From: Flavobacteriales bacterium
Lineage (GTDB): Bacteria; Bacteroidota; Bacteroidia; Flavobacteriales_F; PHOS-HE28
Direction: 5' to 3'
Length of the DNA: 61,531 nt
Assembly (NCBI GenBank): GCA_016715995.1
Contig: JADJXF010000027.1
Coordinates: 1 to 61,531 of the forward strand
Shown: one piece after another, positions 52,824-61,289 of the stretch
How positions within the stretch are numbered: position 1 is the stretch's first letter
How the letters are laid out: every line of letters starts with the position of its first letter
Translations under genes and position numbers: made by a program
Notes under the pieces: model-generated
Told to the model about the DNA's origin: nothing
What the model saw: only the letters and a program-made list of their open reading frames with translations
Databases searched by the model: none

Positions 52824-54605
52824 ATGATCCGATTCGCCGCCGTCGCCGCCACCGGTCTCCTTGTCCTCGGTTCCGTTGCGCAGGACCAGCCCTTTCTTCC
52901 GCAGCACCTCGCTCCGCATGAGGTGCCGCTCATCCCGGCCTACAAAGCGAGCCGCGCGGCCGAAGCCCGGGGCATCACCACCCCGCCGCCCTTCGCCGTG
53001 CGCACCATGGCCGAATGGGAGGAGGTACAGACCCTGGTCATCACCTGGACCAGCTACACGGGTATCCTTAAGCAGATCGTGCGTGCCGCCGTGGAAGAGT
53101 GCGAGGTTATGATCGTGTGCAGCAATCCGTCCACCGTGCAGAGCTACTTGCAGAACACGCAATACGGTGGCCCGATCGACAACTTGGATAACGTCACCTA
53201 CCTCACCGCGCCGTTCAATAGCGTCTGGCAACGCGACTATGGTTCGGAGTGCATCTATCAGAACGAGGTGGATTCCCTCTTCCTGCTGGACTGGATCTAC
53301 AACCGGCCGCGTCCTGCCGATGATGCCATGGCTGATGCCATTGCCACCGCCAAAGGAATCACGCTCTTCAGTACGACCACCGCGCCGTACGACCTCGTGC
53401 ATACCGGCGGCAATTTCATGGCCGATGGCTTCGGCACTGCTTTCAGCAGCAACCTGGTGCTGGATGAGAACGGACCTGGGGGCGACTACAATACCACCAT
53501 CCGGGATGCGGCGGGCGTGGACCTGGTGATGAACCAGTTCATGGGCATCACGCCTGGGCGCTACATCAAGATGAGCACCTTGCCTTACGACGGCATCCAC
53601 CACATCGACATGCATATGAAGCTGCTTGATGAGGAGACGCTGCTCATCGGGCAGTACCCCATAGGGCAGAGCGATGGCCCGCAGATGGAGCAGAACATCC
53701 AGGCCATCATGGCCAATCACAGCTCGGTCTTCGGCACGCCATACCGCATCGTGCGCATCCCCATGCCCAGCAGCACCGGCGGCGCCTATCCGCCGAGCGC
53801 GAGCTACCGCACCTACGCCAACAACATCTTCATCAACAAGACCGTGCTGGTGCCCACGTACCGGGAGCAGTTCGACACCACGGGCCTGCGGATCCTGCGC
53901 GAGGCGCTTCCCGGCTATCGTGTCGTCGGCATCGATTGCGACAACAGCGACCAGAACATCATCAGTGCCAGCGGGGCCATCCACTGCATCACCAAGACCA
54001 TCGGCGTTGCTGATCCGCTGCTGATCCGCCACCAACGACTCACTGATACCTACGAGACGGCGATTCCTTACACGGTAGAGGCCTACATCCGCCACAGGAC
54101 GGGCATCAATGGCGCGGAGGTGTTCTGGAGCACCGATACGCTTGCCGGATACAGCCCTGTTCCCATGACCGCCGGCCCGAACAATACCTGGACCGCCGCC
54201 ATCCCCGCCCAGCCTGCGGGCACCCTCATCTATTATTACATCCATGCCGCGGCCAACAGCGGCAAGGAGCAAGTGCGGCCCATCGTGGCGCCGCAGGGCT
54301 GGTGGCGCTTCCGCGTGCTGGACATCAACAGCGGCGTAGCCGATGCGCAGGGTCCGACCATTGCCGAGGTCTTTCCGAATCCCACCACCGACATCATCGT
54401 GGTCACCGTGGCCGATGCCGGGCAGGAGCGCATTCGCATCAGCTTGCGTGATGCGCTTGGCCGGGAGGTGCTCCGCATCCAGGATGGTTCCATGCACGCT
54501 GACCAGCGGGCATTCGCCGATTTGAGCGCCTTAAGCGAGGGGGCATACCTGCTCGTGGTGGAGAGTGCTAAGGGGCGGAGCACCACCAAACTGGTGAAGC
54601 GCTGA
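52824..54605 (+). CDS. secreted agmatine deiminase/PAD-type protein with T9SS sorting domain
   Basis: 593 residues with signal peptide (ATGLLVLGSVAQ). A guanidino-modifying deiminase (PF04371 type): WTSYTGIL, WQRDYGSECIY (substrate Asp), LVHTGGNFMADGFG (catalytic His/Asn region, about 190), HIDMHMKLLD, YANNIFINKT and the end-of-domain Cys in AIHCITKTIG (about 387). Residues ~415-500 form a beta domain and the last ~75 a T9SS sorting domain (AEVFPNPTTDIIVVTV ... YLLVVESAKG). So it is exported; it would convert agmatine or peptidyl-arginine to the ureido form outside the cell. Porphyromonas PPAD is the known exported relative. Confidence 0.9.
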   Translation: MIRFAAVAATGLLVLGSVAQDQPFLPQHLAPHEVPLIPAYKASRAAEARGITTPPPFAVRTMAEWEEVQTLVITWTSYTGILKQIVRAAVEECEVMIVCSNPSTVQSYLQNTQYGGPIDNLDNVTYLTAPFNSVWQRDYGSECIYQNEVDSLFLLDWIYNRPRPADDAMADAIATAKGITLFSTTTAPYDLVHTGGNFMADGFGTAFSSNLVLDENGPGGDYNTTIRDAAGVDLVMNQFMGITPGRYIKMSTLPYDGIHHIDMHMKLLDEETLLIGQYPIGQSDGPQMEQNIQAIMANHSSVFGTPYRIVRIPMPSSTGGAYPPSASYRTYANNIFINKTVLVPTYREQFDTTGLRILREALPGYRVVGIDCDNSDQNIISASGAIHCITKTIGVADPLLIRHQRLTDTYETAIPYTVEAYIRHRTGINGAEVFWSTDTLAGYSPVPMTAGPNNTWTAAIPAQPAGTLIYYYIHAAANSGKEQVRPIVAPQGWWRFRVLDINSGVADAQGPTIAEVFPNPTTDIIVVTVADAGQERIRISLRDALGREVLRIQDGSMHADQRAFADLSALSEGAYLLVVESAKGRSTTKLVKR

Positions 54606-54724
54606 CCGGCGCTCGGGTCATCGTGCCTCGAATTACCAAGGAATCGGTTCGCCGTAGCTGCGGTACGTCGAAAAGCCCGACCTTCGCGGCCGCTTGAACG
54701 GCACCTTGCCTTCGGCGCATCGCC

Positions 54725-55165
54725 ATGAAAGAGATCAACGAGAGCCGCAACCTACTGGGCGCTGCCCCTGGCCTCGGCTTGAAGGAATTGAGCTTACTCT
54801 ACAAGAGCTTGATGAAGAAGCACCACCCGGATCGTTTCCAGGTGGAGGAGGAGCGTGAGGCCGCTGAGGCGCAGAGCCAGCGCATCATCGCCGCTTACAA
54901 ACTGCTGGAGGCGCTGCACCCGGAGACCCAGGCCGCGAAGGCTGGGGAATTCGAGGAGACGATGGCGAGCGGCGTGGCCACCTGGCAATACAAAAGCCAG
55001 GTGCTGCGCGTCACCTTCCACGATGGAAGCGAGCACGCGTTCTATGGTGTGCCGGCCAACACCTACAACAAGTTCGTGAACACCGACGGCACGGCGCGTT
55101 TCGTTCGACGCCACCTCGCGGGCAGCTTCGCCCGTCGGTGCATGACAAGCGCAGTGCTGGTCTAG
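54725..55165 (+). CDS. J-domain + KTSC domain protein
   Basis: 146 residues. N-terminal J-like helices with the HPD motif (KKHHPDRFQVEEE, HPD at 34-36) followed by the closing helix (IIAAYKLLEAL). C-terminal KTSC domain (about 85-138): YKSQVLRVTFHDGSEHAFYG, then VPANTYNKF and FVRRHLAGSF. KTSC domains are linked to RNA or lysyl-tRNA synthetase-related proteins; the J-domain would recruit a DnaK chaperone. Cytoplasmic. It stands alone. Confidence 0.82.
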   Translation: MKEINESRNLLGAAPGLGLKELSLLYKSLMKKHHPDRFQVEEEREAAEAQSQRIIAAYKLLEALHPETQAAKAGEFEETMASGVATWQYKSQVLRVTFHDGSEHAFYGVPANTYNKFVNTDGTARFVRRHLAGSFARRCMTSAVLV

Positions 55166-55221
55166 CACGACGCCGAGCAGTAATCAGCCTCTCCTGAGCC
55201 GTCCCCTCGATGCGAGCGGCA

Positions 55222-55848
55222 TCACACGGTGGCGTACATCACGGCGCCCACCAGCCAGGTGAGCAGGAAGGTGATGTAGGCGAGGCGCAGCGGCAGGTAC
55301 TTCTTCCGCGCGATGTAGTCGCCATGCTTGTGAAGCTCCTCCAGGATGGCATCGTGGGTGCGCGGGGGCGAGGACAGCACCACGTGCATGTGGCGCTTGA
55401 AATCCGCCACGCTGAGCCGGATATAAGAAGTGAAGAAGAGCAGCGGGAAACCATTGGGCAGCGGGCTGCCTTCCGGTATGCGGTCAATCTGGAGGCTGGC
55501 CTTAGGCAGCGTGGAATAGGCGCAGAGCAGGATGGTGATGAGCGCGCCGACCATCATCACCCAATAATGGATGGTCGTCCCTTCGTACGTATGGTCCGAG
55601 ACCTTGAGCAAGGCAAATTGAAGCATCACGGCCGACAGGGTGAGCATGAGGTTGGCCTTGAGGTCGCTCATCTGACTGATGGCGAGTAGGTTCACCCGGC
55701 TTTGCTGGAGCAGGTAATCGCGGTGATCAGCGGTGTACGGGTCGACATCCTCGTACTTCATCGGAAGCGCCTCGCGTGCGGCCGTATCGGTGCCAGGCGT
55801 GAGGTCCGGCTTAGGGGCTTCTTCCGCAGGGAACTGATTTTCAATCAT
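55222..55848 (-). CDS. Pycsar effector-type membrane protein (PycTM/DUF5706)
   Basis: 208 residues. Layout of the Pycsar effector transmembrane domain: SQMSDLKANLMLTLSAVML (helix, about 59-80), second helix IHYWVMMVGALITILLCAY, the soluble middle FPLLFFTSYIRLSVADFKRH and HKHGDYIARKKYLPLRLAYI leading into a final helix. In Pycsar defence the domain makes pores when a cyclic UMP or CMP second messenger is sensed. I see no uridylate/cytidylate cyclase, HD domain or TIR domain nearby. The first ~40 residues are polar and not part of the domain. Confidence 0.8.
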   Translation of the reverse strand: MIENQFPAEEAPKPDLTPGTDTAAREALPMKYEDVDPYTADHRDYLLQQSRVNLLAISQMSDLKANLMLTLSAVMLQFALLKVSDHTYEGTTIHYWVMMVGALITILLCAYSTLPKASLQIDRIPEGSPLPNGFPLLFFTSYIRLSVADFKRHMHVVLSSPPRTHDAILEELHKHGDYIARKKYLPLRLAYITFLLTWLVGAVMYATV

Positions 55849-55986
55849 GGTTCATCGGGCAGGGCCAACAAGGTAATCCGCGCCGCGATCCGGGATCGAA
55901 CCGCGCAGCGAACGCTATGGCGTCGGTCTGACCGAATGTTGAATGAGCGACTTGATCGCAGCGCTCGACTAGGACAACAGGTGCCC

Positions 55987-57570
55987 TTACATCACCTTCA
56001 CGAGGTTCCGCACCTGCTGGCTGCTCTCGTTCTGCAGCCGGGCGTAGTACACACCAGCAGGCAAGGGCCCTAGGTCCACATCAACCGTGTAGGAGCCGGC
56101 GGCCATAGGCTGGTTCACCACCGTCTGGATGAGCTGCCCCTGCTCGTTGAACACCTGGATGAGCACGCGCCCGCCCTGGCTCGTGTAGCGCAAGGTGGTG
56201 CGTTCGGTGAACGGGTTCGGGTAGGCGCTGAGCAGGTCGGCTCCGGCGCGCTGGTTCACTTCGCGGATGTCGCTGCCCAGGCAGCCACCGGGATCGATGA
56301 CGGCAAGCGGCTGATAGGTGTTGAGCAGCACGGCGTCGATATCGGCTTCCTCCAGGCAGAACCAGTCCTTCAGCACGCTGGCGTACACTGAGCGGAAGTC
56401 GTACTGCATGGCCAAGTTGGTCTGGTAGGTGGCGCTGTCGGGGATCTCCGGATTGGTGCCCAGCATGCCCGGAATCACTTGTGAGCCGAAGAGGAACATG
56501 GGTTGCGCCGTGCCATGGTCGGTGCCGAGCGAGGCGTTATCCACGATGCGGCGGCCGAATTCCGAGAAGGTCATGCCCAGCACACGGTCCTCCAGTCCGA
56601 GCAAGGAGAGGTCGTCCTGGAAGGCGTGAATGGAATCGCTCAGGCCTTGCAGGAGATCGGCATGCGTGCCGATGCTGGTATTGTCGCCGTCCACCTGCTG
56701 CGCGTGGGTGTCGAAGCCGCTGATGCTTACCCAGTAGATCTTGGTCTTCAGGCCCCCGCAGATGAGTTGCGCAACGATCTTGAGCGCCTGTGCCAGCTCT
56801 GCGCCGGGTGCGTTGCCGGTGGGGTAGAGCGTGCTCTGGTTGCAGCCCACTGCCGCCGCCGCCTCGATCACATCGCCATAAAGATCGGTCTGACGTTGCA
56901 CCTGACGCACGAAACTCAGCTTGCCGCCGCTGCAATCCGCAATGGCAGGATCGTTGTAAATGTTGCCACTGAGGTTGAGCTGGTCGTTGGTGCTGAAGAT
57001 GGAGGCGCCCATGCTGACACCCTGGTACTGCAGCCCTGGGCCGATGGGCCCCCCAACGCGGATGGCGAGCGGGTCGGGCATGTCCGCGTTCGGGTAGCCG
57101 GCCGGGTAATTCGGATACTCGAAGTTCAGGTATCGCCCGGACCATCCTGAATTGAGGAGCTGGTCAGCATCGGCACCGGTCTCATAGATGTCAGTGGCGC
57201 GGAAGTGCGACAGGTTGGGCTCCGGATAGCTTACTCCCTGCACAACGCTGAGCTTGCCCATCTCCCACAGCTCCTGCATGCCCGTCATGGCCGGGTGAAG
57301 GCCAGTGGCGCCCAGACCGGCCAATGGCAGCACCTGGTTTTGAGGGATCAGCACATTGGGCCGCTTGTTGGTGAGCACGCTGTATTGATCGAGGGGGATC
57401 ACCGTATTCAGGCCGTCGTTGCCGCCATACAGTTGAACGATCACCAGCACGCGGTCCTCAGCTGAGCGGCTCTTGCGCAGCGCTTGGAGCAGCGGGCTGC
57501 CGAAGCCCTGGACGGCGAAGCCGCCGATGGTGGCCACCGATGAGGTGCGGAGGAAGTGTCTGCGGTTCAT
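55987..57570 (-). CDS. DUF1501 family protein with T9SS sorting domain
   Basis: 527 residues. Begins MNRRHFLRTSSVATIGGFAV, a twin-arginine-like or Sec signal region. DUF1501 body (alkaline-phosphatase-like fold): RVLVIVQLYGGNDGLNTVIP, GFDTHAQQVDGDNT, FSEFGRRIVDNASLGTDHGT. The last ~80 residues are a sorting domain (LSAYPNPFTERTTL ... VYYARLQNE), so it is secreted by the type IX system. Nearly always paired with DUF1800, as here (18-base gap). Role in secretion or polysaccharide metabolism unknown. Confidence 0.93.
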   Translation of the reverse strand: MNRRHFLRTSSVATIGGFAVQGFGSPLLQALRKSRSAEDRVLVIVQLYGGNDGLNTVIPLDQYSVLTNKRPNVLIPQNQVLPLAGLGATGLHPAMTGMQELWEMGKLSVVQGVSYPEPNLSHFRATDIYETGADADQLLNSGWSGRYLNFEYPNYPAGYPNADMPDPLAIRVGGPIGPGLQYQGVSMGASIFSTNDQLNLSGNIYNDPAIADCSGGKLSFVRQVQRQTDLYGDVIEAAAAVGCNQSTLYPTGNAPGAELAQALKIVAQLICGGLKTKIYWVSISGFDTHAQQVDGDNTSIGTHADLLQGLSDSIHAFQDDLSLLGLEDRVLGMTFSEFGRRIVDNASLGTDHGTAQPMFLFGSQVIPGMLGTNPEIPDSATYQTNLAMQYDFRSVYASVLKDWFCLEEADIDAVLLNTYQPLAVIDPGGCLGSDIREVNQRAGADLLSAYPNPFTERTTLRYTSQGGRVLIQVFNEQGQLIQTVVNQPMAAGSYTVDVDLGPLPAGVYYARLQNESSQQVRNLVKVM

Positions 57571-57588
57571 GCGATCGGTGTTGGCGGT

Positions 57589-59277
57589 TCAGTACATCTG
57601 GGTCTCTGCGGCCTTGGCCATGTCCAGGAAGAGGTAGAGCAGCATCGCGGGCACCAGCTGCGCGTTCATGTCCGTGGTGTTGGGGTCCATCACGTAGAGC
57701 TCGTATACATCGTTCCAGTAGCTGTCGTTCAACTGCCCTAGCAGCAGGTAGGCGATCTTCAGCTGCGTGCGTACCAGCAGCGATACAGGCACCGCGAAGA
57801 GCAGGTCGGCGGCATCGGCCACAAGCGTATTCGGGTTGTAGGGATCAGTGAACTGTCCCACCAGCGTCACCAGATTCGCTTTGAAGACCAGGTTGCGGCT
57901 CTCGGGCTGGTACAGGTTGTTCGGCGTGCTGAAGCCGGTGAAGAGAAGGCCCTGCAGGCTGTTGTTCCGCGCGGGGTAGGAGGCGGTATCGAGCCAAAGG
58001 TCGTCGTAGCTCGGGTACTGGTAGTAGGCTGGCCAGCCAGCCACGTTGGGCGGGTTCAGGAGTTCCTGTCCGGCGTAGGCGGTGAGCCAGTATACATCGC
58101 GCCATACATGGTACTGCGCCTCAAGGGTGGTAGGCGTGGGCATGGGGACGCCGAGCTTCCGGATCGAGCCGATCACCAGGTCCGCCGGGCTCATGATCAT
58201 GCAGGCGCGCACCTCGGGGCTGAAGAAGTGGTCGCAGGTGAGCAGCGCCTGCATCACGATGCGCATCTGGTCGGGCGCACCGGCATTGTCTCGGAAGATC
58301 TCCGCGAGCGGCTCGATGACGTTGGCCTCCGTCGCGGCGTCGATCTCGCCATGCACGAAGTAGCGGTAGAGCTGGCGGCACACGAAGCGCGACAATTCCG
58401 CATTGGCGAAGATCATGTCCAGCAGCGCATTCAATTCGCCTTCCCCGGCGTCGGCTCCGGTCTGCCCTTGAATGAGGGTGTTGTTGAAGAAGGCGCTGAA
58501 TTGCTTGTTCCCGGGGTCGTGTCGGTTGGGGCGGAAGGTGACGTAGGGCAGCACGATGGTGCCCAGCCCGTCATCCTCGCGCACCGTCCATCCGGTGAGT
58601 ACGCGCGCGGCCGCCTGCACATCGCTTTCGGTGTAGCCGCTGCCTTCGCCCAGCGTGAAGAGCTCGAGCAACTCGCGCGCGAAATTCTCATCAGGGGCGG
58701 TGTTGGTGTTCAGGTAGCCGTTCAAGTAGATCAGCATGGCACCGCTCACACTGACATCATGGATGAACTGCCGGAAGTTCCCGAGCGCATGCTGACGCAG
58801 GATCTGGTCGTACTCGTAGCTCAGCCTCGGATTGAACACCTGGAACACCTGCGCGGGCATGTGGTTGAACCAGAACAGGCTCATCTTCTCTCGGATGGTG
58901 CGGTCCTGCTGCGCGTACAGGCCGGTGCGCCACCACATGTAGCTCTGGGTGCGTGCGGCAGTGAGTTCCACCAGTTCCTCATCGGTGCCGTAGCGCACCG
59001 TGTCAATCCAGGTCTGGCCGAAAGCAACCTGCGGATCCAGCGCGTTGGGGTCGGGCTGGTTGCCCACCAGCTTCCAATAGGTCTTCAGCGGCACGCTGGT
59101 CTCGGGCACCACGTTCAGCAGCGCATCCGCCACCTGGGTGAGCGACTGGCCGCTGAAATGCACGAGGTCGGCGTTGGAGCATCCGAAGAGCGTGCGCCGC
59201 AGCAAGTGCTGCTGTTCAGCGCGACCAAAGGGTCCGGTATAGGGTGTGAGGGGCATGCCGGGGTGGTTCTTGCGCAC
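57589..59277 (-). CDS. DUF1800 family protein
   Basis: 562 residues, first of the DUF1800-DUF1501 pair. DUF1800 motifs: GRAEQQHLLRRTLFG at the start, MSLFWFNHMPAQVFQ, LNTNTAPDENFARELLELFT and VLTGWTVRED, with VAGWPAY further on. No clear signal peptide at the chosen start (ATG 59277), though family members are usually exported. TAACTTTC about 20 bases before the start resembles a promoter element. Function unknown. Confidence 0.93.
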   Translation of the reverse strand: MRKNHPGMPLTPYTGPFGRAEQQHLLRRTLFGCSNADLVHFSGQSLTQVADALLNVVPETSVPLKTYWKLVGNQPDPNALDPQVAFGQTWIDTVRYGTDEELVELTAARTQSYMWWRTGLYAQQDRTIREKMSLFWFNHMPAQVFQVFNPRLSYEYDQILRQHALGNFRQFIHDVSVSGAMLIYLNGYLNTNTAPDENFARELLELFTLGEGSGYTESDVQAAARVLTGWTVREDDGLGTIVLPYVTFRPNRHDPGNKQFSAFFNNTLIQGQTGADAGEGELNALLDMIFANAELSRFVCRQLYRYFVHGEIDAATEANVIEPLAEIFRDNAGAPDQMRIVMQALLTCDHFFSPEVRACMIMSPADLVIGSIRKLGVPMPTPTTLEAQYHVWRDVYWLTAYAGQELLNPPNVAGWPAYYQYPSYDDLWLDTASYPARNNSLQGLLFTGFSTPNNLYQPESRNLVFKANLVTLVGQFTDPYNPNTLVADAADLLFAVPVSLLVRTQLKIAYLLLGQLNDSYWNDVYELYVMDPNTTDMNAQLVPAMLLYLFLDMAKAAETQMY

Positions 59278-59456
59278 TAGGACGCGCGCGGATGCCGAAA
59301 GTTAGATCGGCTGGTATTCGCTAGTGCAAGGGCTATTGGACGGACTATCACCATCCGCCCGGTGAACAACGCGCCGCCTTCGATGGAGGCACCGTTAATT
59401 CCATGTGAAGCGCCACGAACGAGCGACGGATGGAGCCCCGGTGCGATCTTTCCGGC

Positions 59457-60218
59457 ATGAAACTGATCTCATTCAATGTGAACGGCATCCGGGGCAGCGT
59501 CGGCAAGGGTCTTCACGAAACCCTTCGGAACCTCGATGCTGACATCCTCTGTTTCCAAGAGACCAAGGCCACGCCGGAGCAGGTGGTTCAGGCGCTGGCG
59601 GGCGTCGATGGGTACCATGTGAACGCATACGGCGCGCTGAAGTTGGGATATAGCGGGACGGCCATTGCTAGTCGGGAGAAGCCGGCGGCGGTCCAGTTCG
59701 GCATCGGCATGAAAGGCCACGACGATGAAGGTCGCGTGGTCACCTGCACTTTCAAGGAGGTGGTGGTGGTAAATGTGTACACACCGAACAGCGGCGAGGG
59801 CATGAAGCGGTTGAATTACCGAGGCGAATGGGACAAAGCCTTCCGCGGCTATGTCACCAAACTCGCCAGCGGCAAATTGCCCGTCATCATTACGGGTGAC
59901 CTGAACGTGGCGCATCAGCCCATCGACATCGCGCGGCCCAAGGAGAATTTCAACAAGACCAGCGGCTATACCCAGCAGGAGATCGACGGTATGACCGCGC
60001 TGCAATCAGCAGGATTCGTGGACACCTTCCGCCATTTCCACCCGGAACTGGTGAAGTACAGCTGGTGGAGCCAGCGCTTCGGCGCGCGTGCCAAGAATGT
60101 GGGCTGGCGCATCGACTATGTGCTCGTATCCAAGGGCTTCGAGAAGAATGTGAAGGATGCCTTCATCCTCAACGAGGTGATGGGCAGCGACCATTGCCCG
60201 GTTGGAATCATGTGGTAG
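59457..60218 (+). CDS. xth: exodeoxyribonuclease III
   Basis: 253 residues from ATG 59457 (an in-frame ATG at 59430 adds nine poorly conserved residues). AP endonuclease / 3' exonuclease of base-excision repair. Active-site motifs are complete: SFNVNGIRG, CFQETKA (metal-binding Glu), VVNVYTPNSG (Tyr), TGDLNVAH (Asp/Asn), WWSQRFGARAKN, WRIDYVLVS (Asp) and MGSDHCPV (Asp-His pair). GATCTTTC lies just before the ATG. Confidence 0.96.
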   Translation: MKLISFNVNGIRGSVGKGLHETLRNLDADILCFQETKATPEQVVQALAGVDGYHVNAYGALKLGYSGTAIASREKPAAVQFGIGMKGHDDEGRVVTCTFKEVVVVNVYTPNSGEGMKRLNYRGEWDKAFRGYVTKLASGKLPVIITGDLNVAHQPIDIARPKENFNKTSGYTQQEIDGMTALQSAGFVDTFRHFHPELVKYSWWSQRFGARAKNVGWRIDYVLVSKGFEKNVKDAFILNEVMGSDHCPVGIMW

Positions 60219-60253
60219 CCGGTCAGTCCTTCTATCAACTAACCAATAAGCCG

Positions 60254-60622
60254 ATGAAGAACTTGTTGAGACTTGAGGAACTCGCGCAGTTCCTTGTCTG
60301 CTTGTACTTCCTGATTGCGACGGATGCCGCTTGGTGGACCTATGCCTTGCTGTTGGTCGGGCCCGATATCGGAATGCTCGGCTATCTTCTGAATCCAAGG
60401 ATTGGTGCAATCAGCTACAATGTCCTGCACCACAAAGGGATCGCGGTATTGATCCTGATGTCGGGACTGGTCATGATGACGGGATGGATCACGGCTGCAG
60501 GCATCATCCTCTTCGGCCACGCCAGCATGGACCGCATCTTCGGCTACGGCCTCAAGTTCGGCGACAACTTCCACCGCACGCATTTGGGGTGGATCGGCAA
60601 GTTCAAGCAGCAGGTGCAATAG
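60254..60622 (+). CDS. DUF4260 family membrane protein
   Basis: 122 residues. Starts with a short amphipathic segment (MKNLLRLEELAQF), then four helices, with the family block WTYALLLVGPDIGMLGYLL and the end SMDRIFGYGLKF-GDNFHRTHLG. A widespread small integral membrane protein with no known function. It begins 35 bases after xth, so it may share its transcript. A hairpin separates it from the convergent DinB gene. Confidence 0.88.
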   Translation: MKNLLRLEELAQFLVCLYFLIATDAAWWTYALLLVGPDIGMLGYLLNPRIGAISYNVLHHKGIAVLILMSGLVMMTGWITAAGIILFGHASMDRIFGYGLKFGDNFHRTHLGWIGKFKQQVQ

Positions 60623-60623
60623 G

Positions 60624-60667
60624 CAGGGGCAGTAGGCCGTTGCGTCTGGTCCTGCCTACTACCCCTG
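60624..60667. terminator. long stem-loop between convergent genes
   Basis: 14-base arms CAGGGGCAGTAGGC and GCCTACTACCCCTG with one mismatch and a 16-base loop. Placed exactly between two convergent stops, so it may act in both directions; T-runs are absent. Confidence 0.55.
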
Positions 60668-60668
60668 G

Positions 60669-61214
60669 CTATTTGAGCACCGAGATGAACTCCCGCCAGG
60701 GTCCCACCGCTTCGCGGTACTGCTTGCACATCACGCGTGTGGTCTGCGTGAGATGCGCCAGATCGTGGGCGGCCCACGTGGCGAGCAGCTGACGCAGCTT
60801 CACCTCGCCGAAGGTGGGATGGATGCCCGTGCTGTCGAGCTGCGCCTCGGTGATTCCCATGGCTTTGAACTCGGCCAGGTTCTTTTTGCGCAGTGATTCG
60901 AACTCATCAAGCAATTGCGCGAGGTCCTTGCCCTTGCTCTCCCTGAACATCGCTGTGCGATCGAACTTCACGAAGGCCTTGTCGTCGGTGCTCAGGCATT
61001 TCTTGATGCGTGCCATCCAGTCGGTTTGCTCGCCATGAATCAGATGCCCCAGCACATCATATGGCGTCCATGTATCGCCGCCTTCGTTATGCCTCGTCCA
61101 CTCGTCGCTCAGGCCATGCAACAGTGCTCGAAGCACCGACGGCGTGCGTTCAAGGATCTCCAGCGAACGCGGAATGGAGAAAGCGAGGGAGGAAGGGATT
61201 TCGGTTCGGTCCAT
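60669..61214 (-). CDS. DinB family protein
   Basis: 181 residues from ATG 61214. Four-helix DinB-like bundle with metal-binding His positions: VLGHLIHGEQTDWMARI (first His pair) and AAHDLAHLTQTTRVM (last two His). The family holds thiol-dependent S-transferases (bacillithiol and others) and damage-inducible proteins. Follows a partial VOC-family gene across a palindromic spacer. Confidence 0.88.
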   Translation of the reverse strand: MDRTEIPSSLAFSIPRSLEILERTPSVLRALLHGLSDEWTRHNEGGDTWTPYDVLGHLIHGEQTDWMARIKKCLSTDDKAFVKFDRTAMFRESKGKDLAQLLDEFESLRKKNLAEFKAMGITEAQLDSTGIHPTFGEVKLRQLLATWAAHDLAHLTQTTRVMCKQYREAVGPWREFISVLK

Positions 61215-61234
61215 GGCAGAAGTGAAGTTCAAAG

Positions 61235-61282
61235 TTGTCAGTTCTCAGTTGTCCGTGGAGCCTGATAACTGAGAACAGACAA
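61235..61282. repeat. inverted repeat between VOC and DinB genes
   Basis: 19-base arms (TTGTCAGTTCTCAGTTGTC and GATAACTGAGAACAGACAA, two mismatches) with a 10-base loop. AT-rich compared with its surroundings; it would form a strong hairpin in the VOC-DinB transcript. Confidence 0.6.
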
Positions 61283-61289
61283 CCGCTCC

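Noticed and set aside
55885..55910. tRNA-like T-arm sequence (GGTTCGATCCC on the minus strand) in the gap before the DUF1501 gene
   Set aside because: The five stem pairs do not form, and no acceptor stem, D-arm or anticodon arm can be placed around it.
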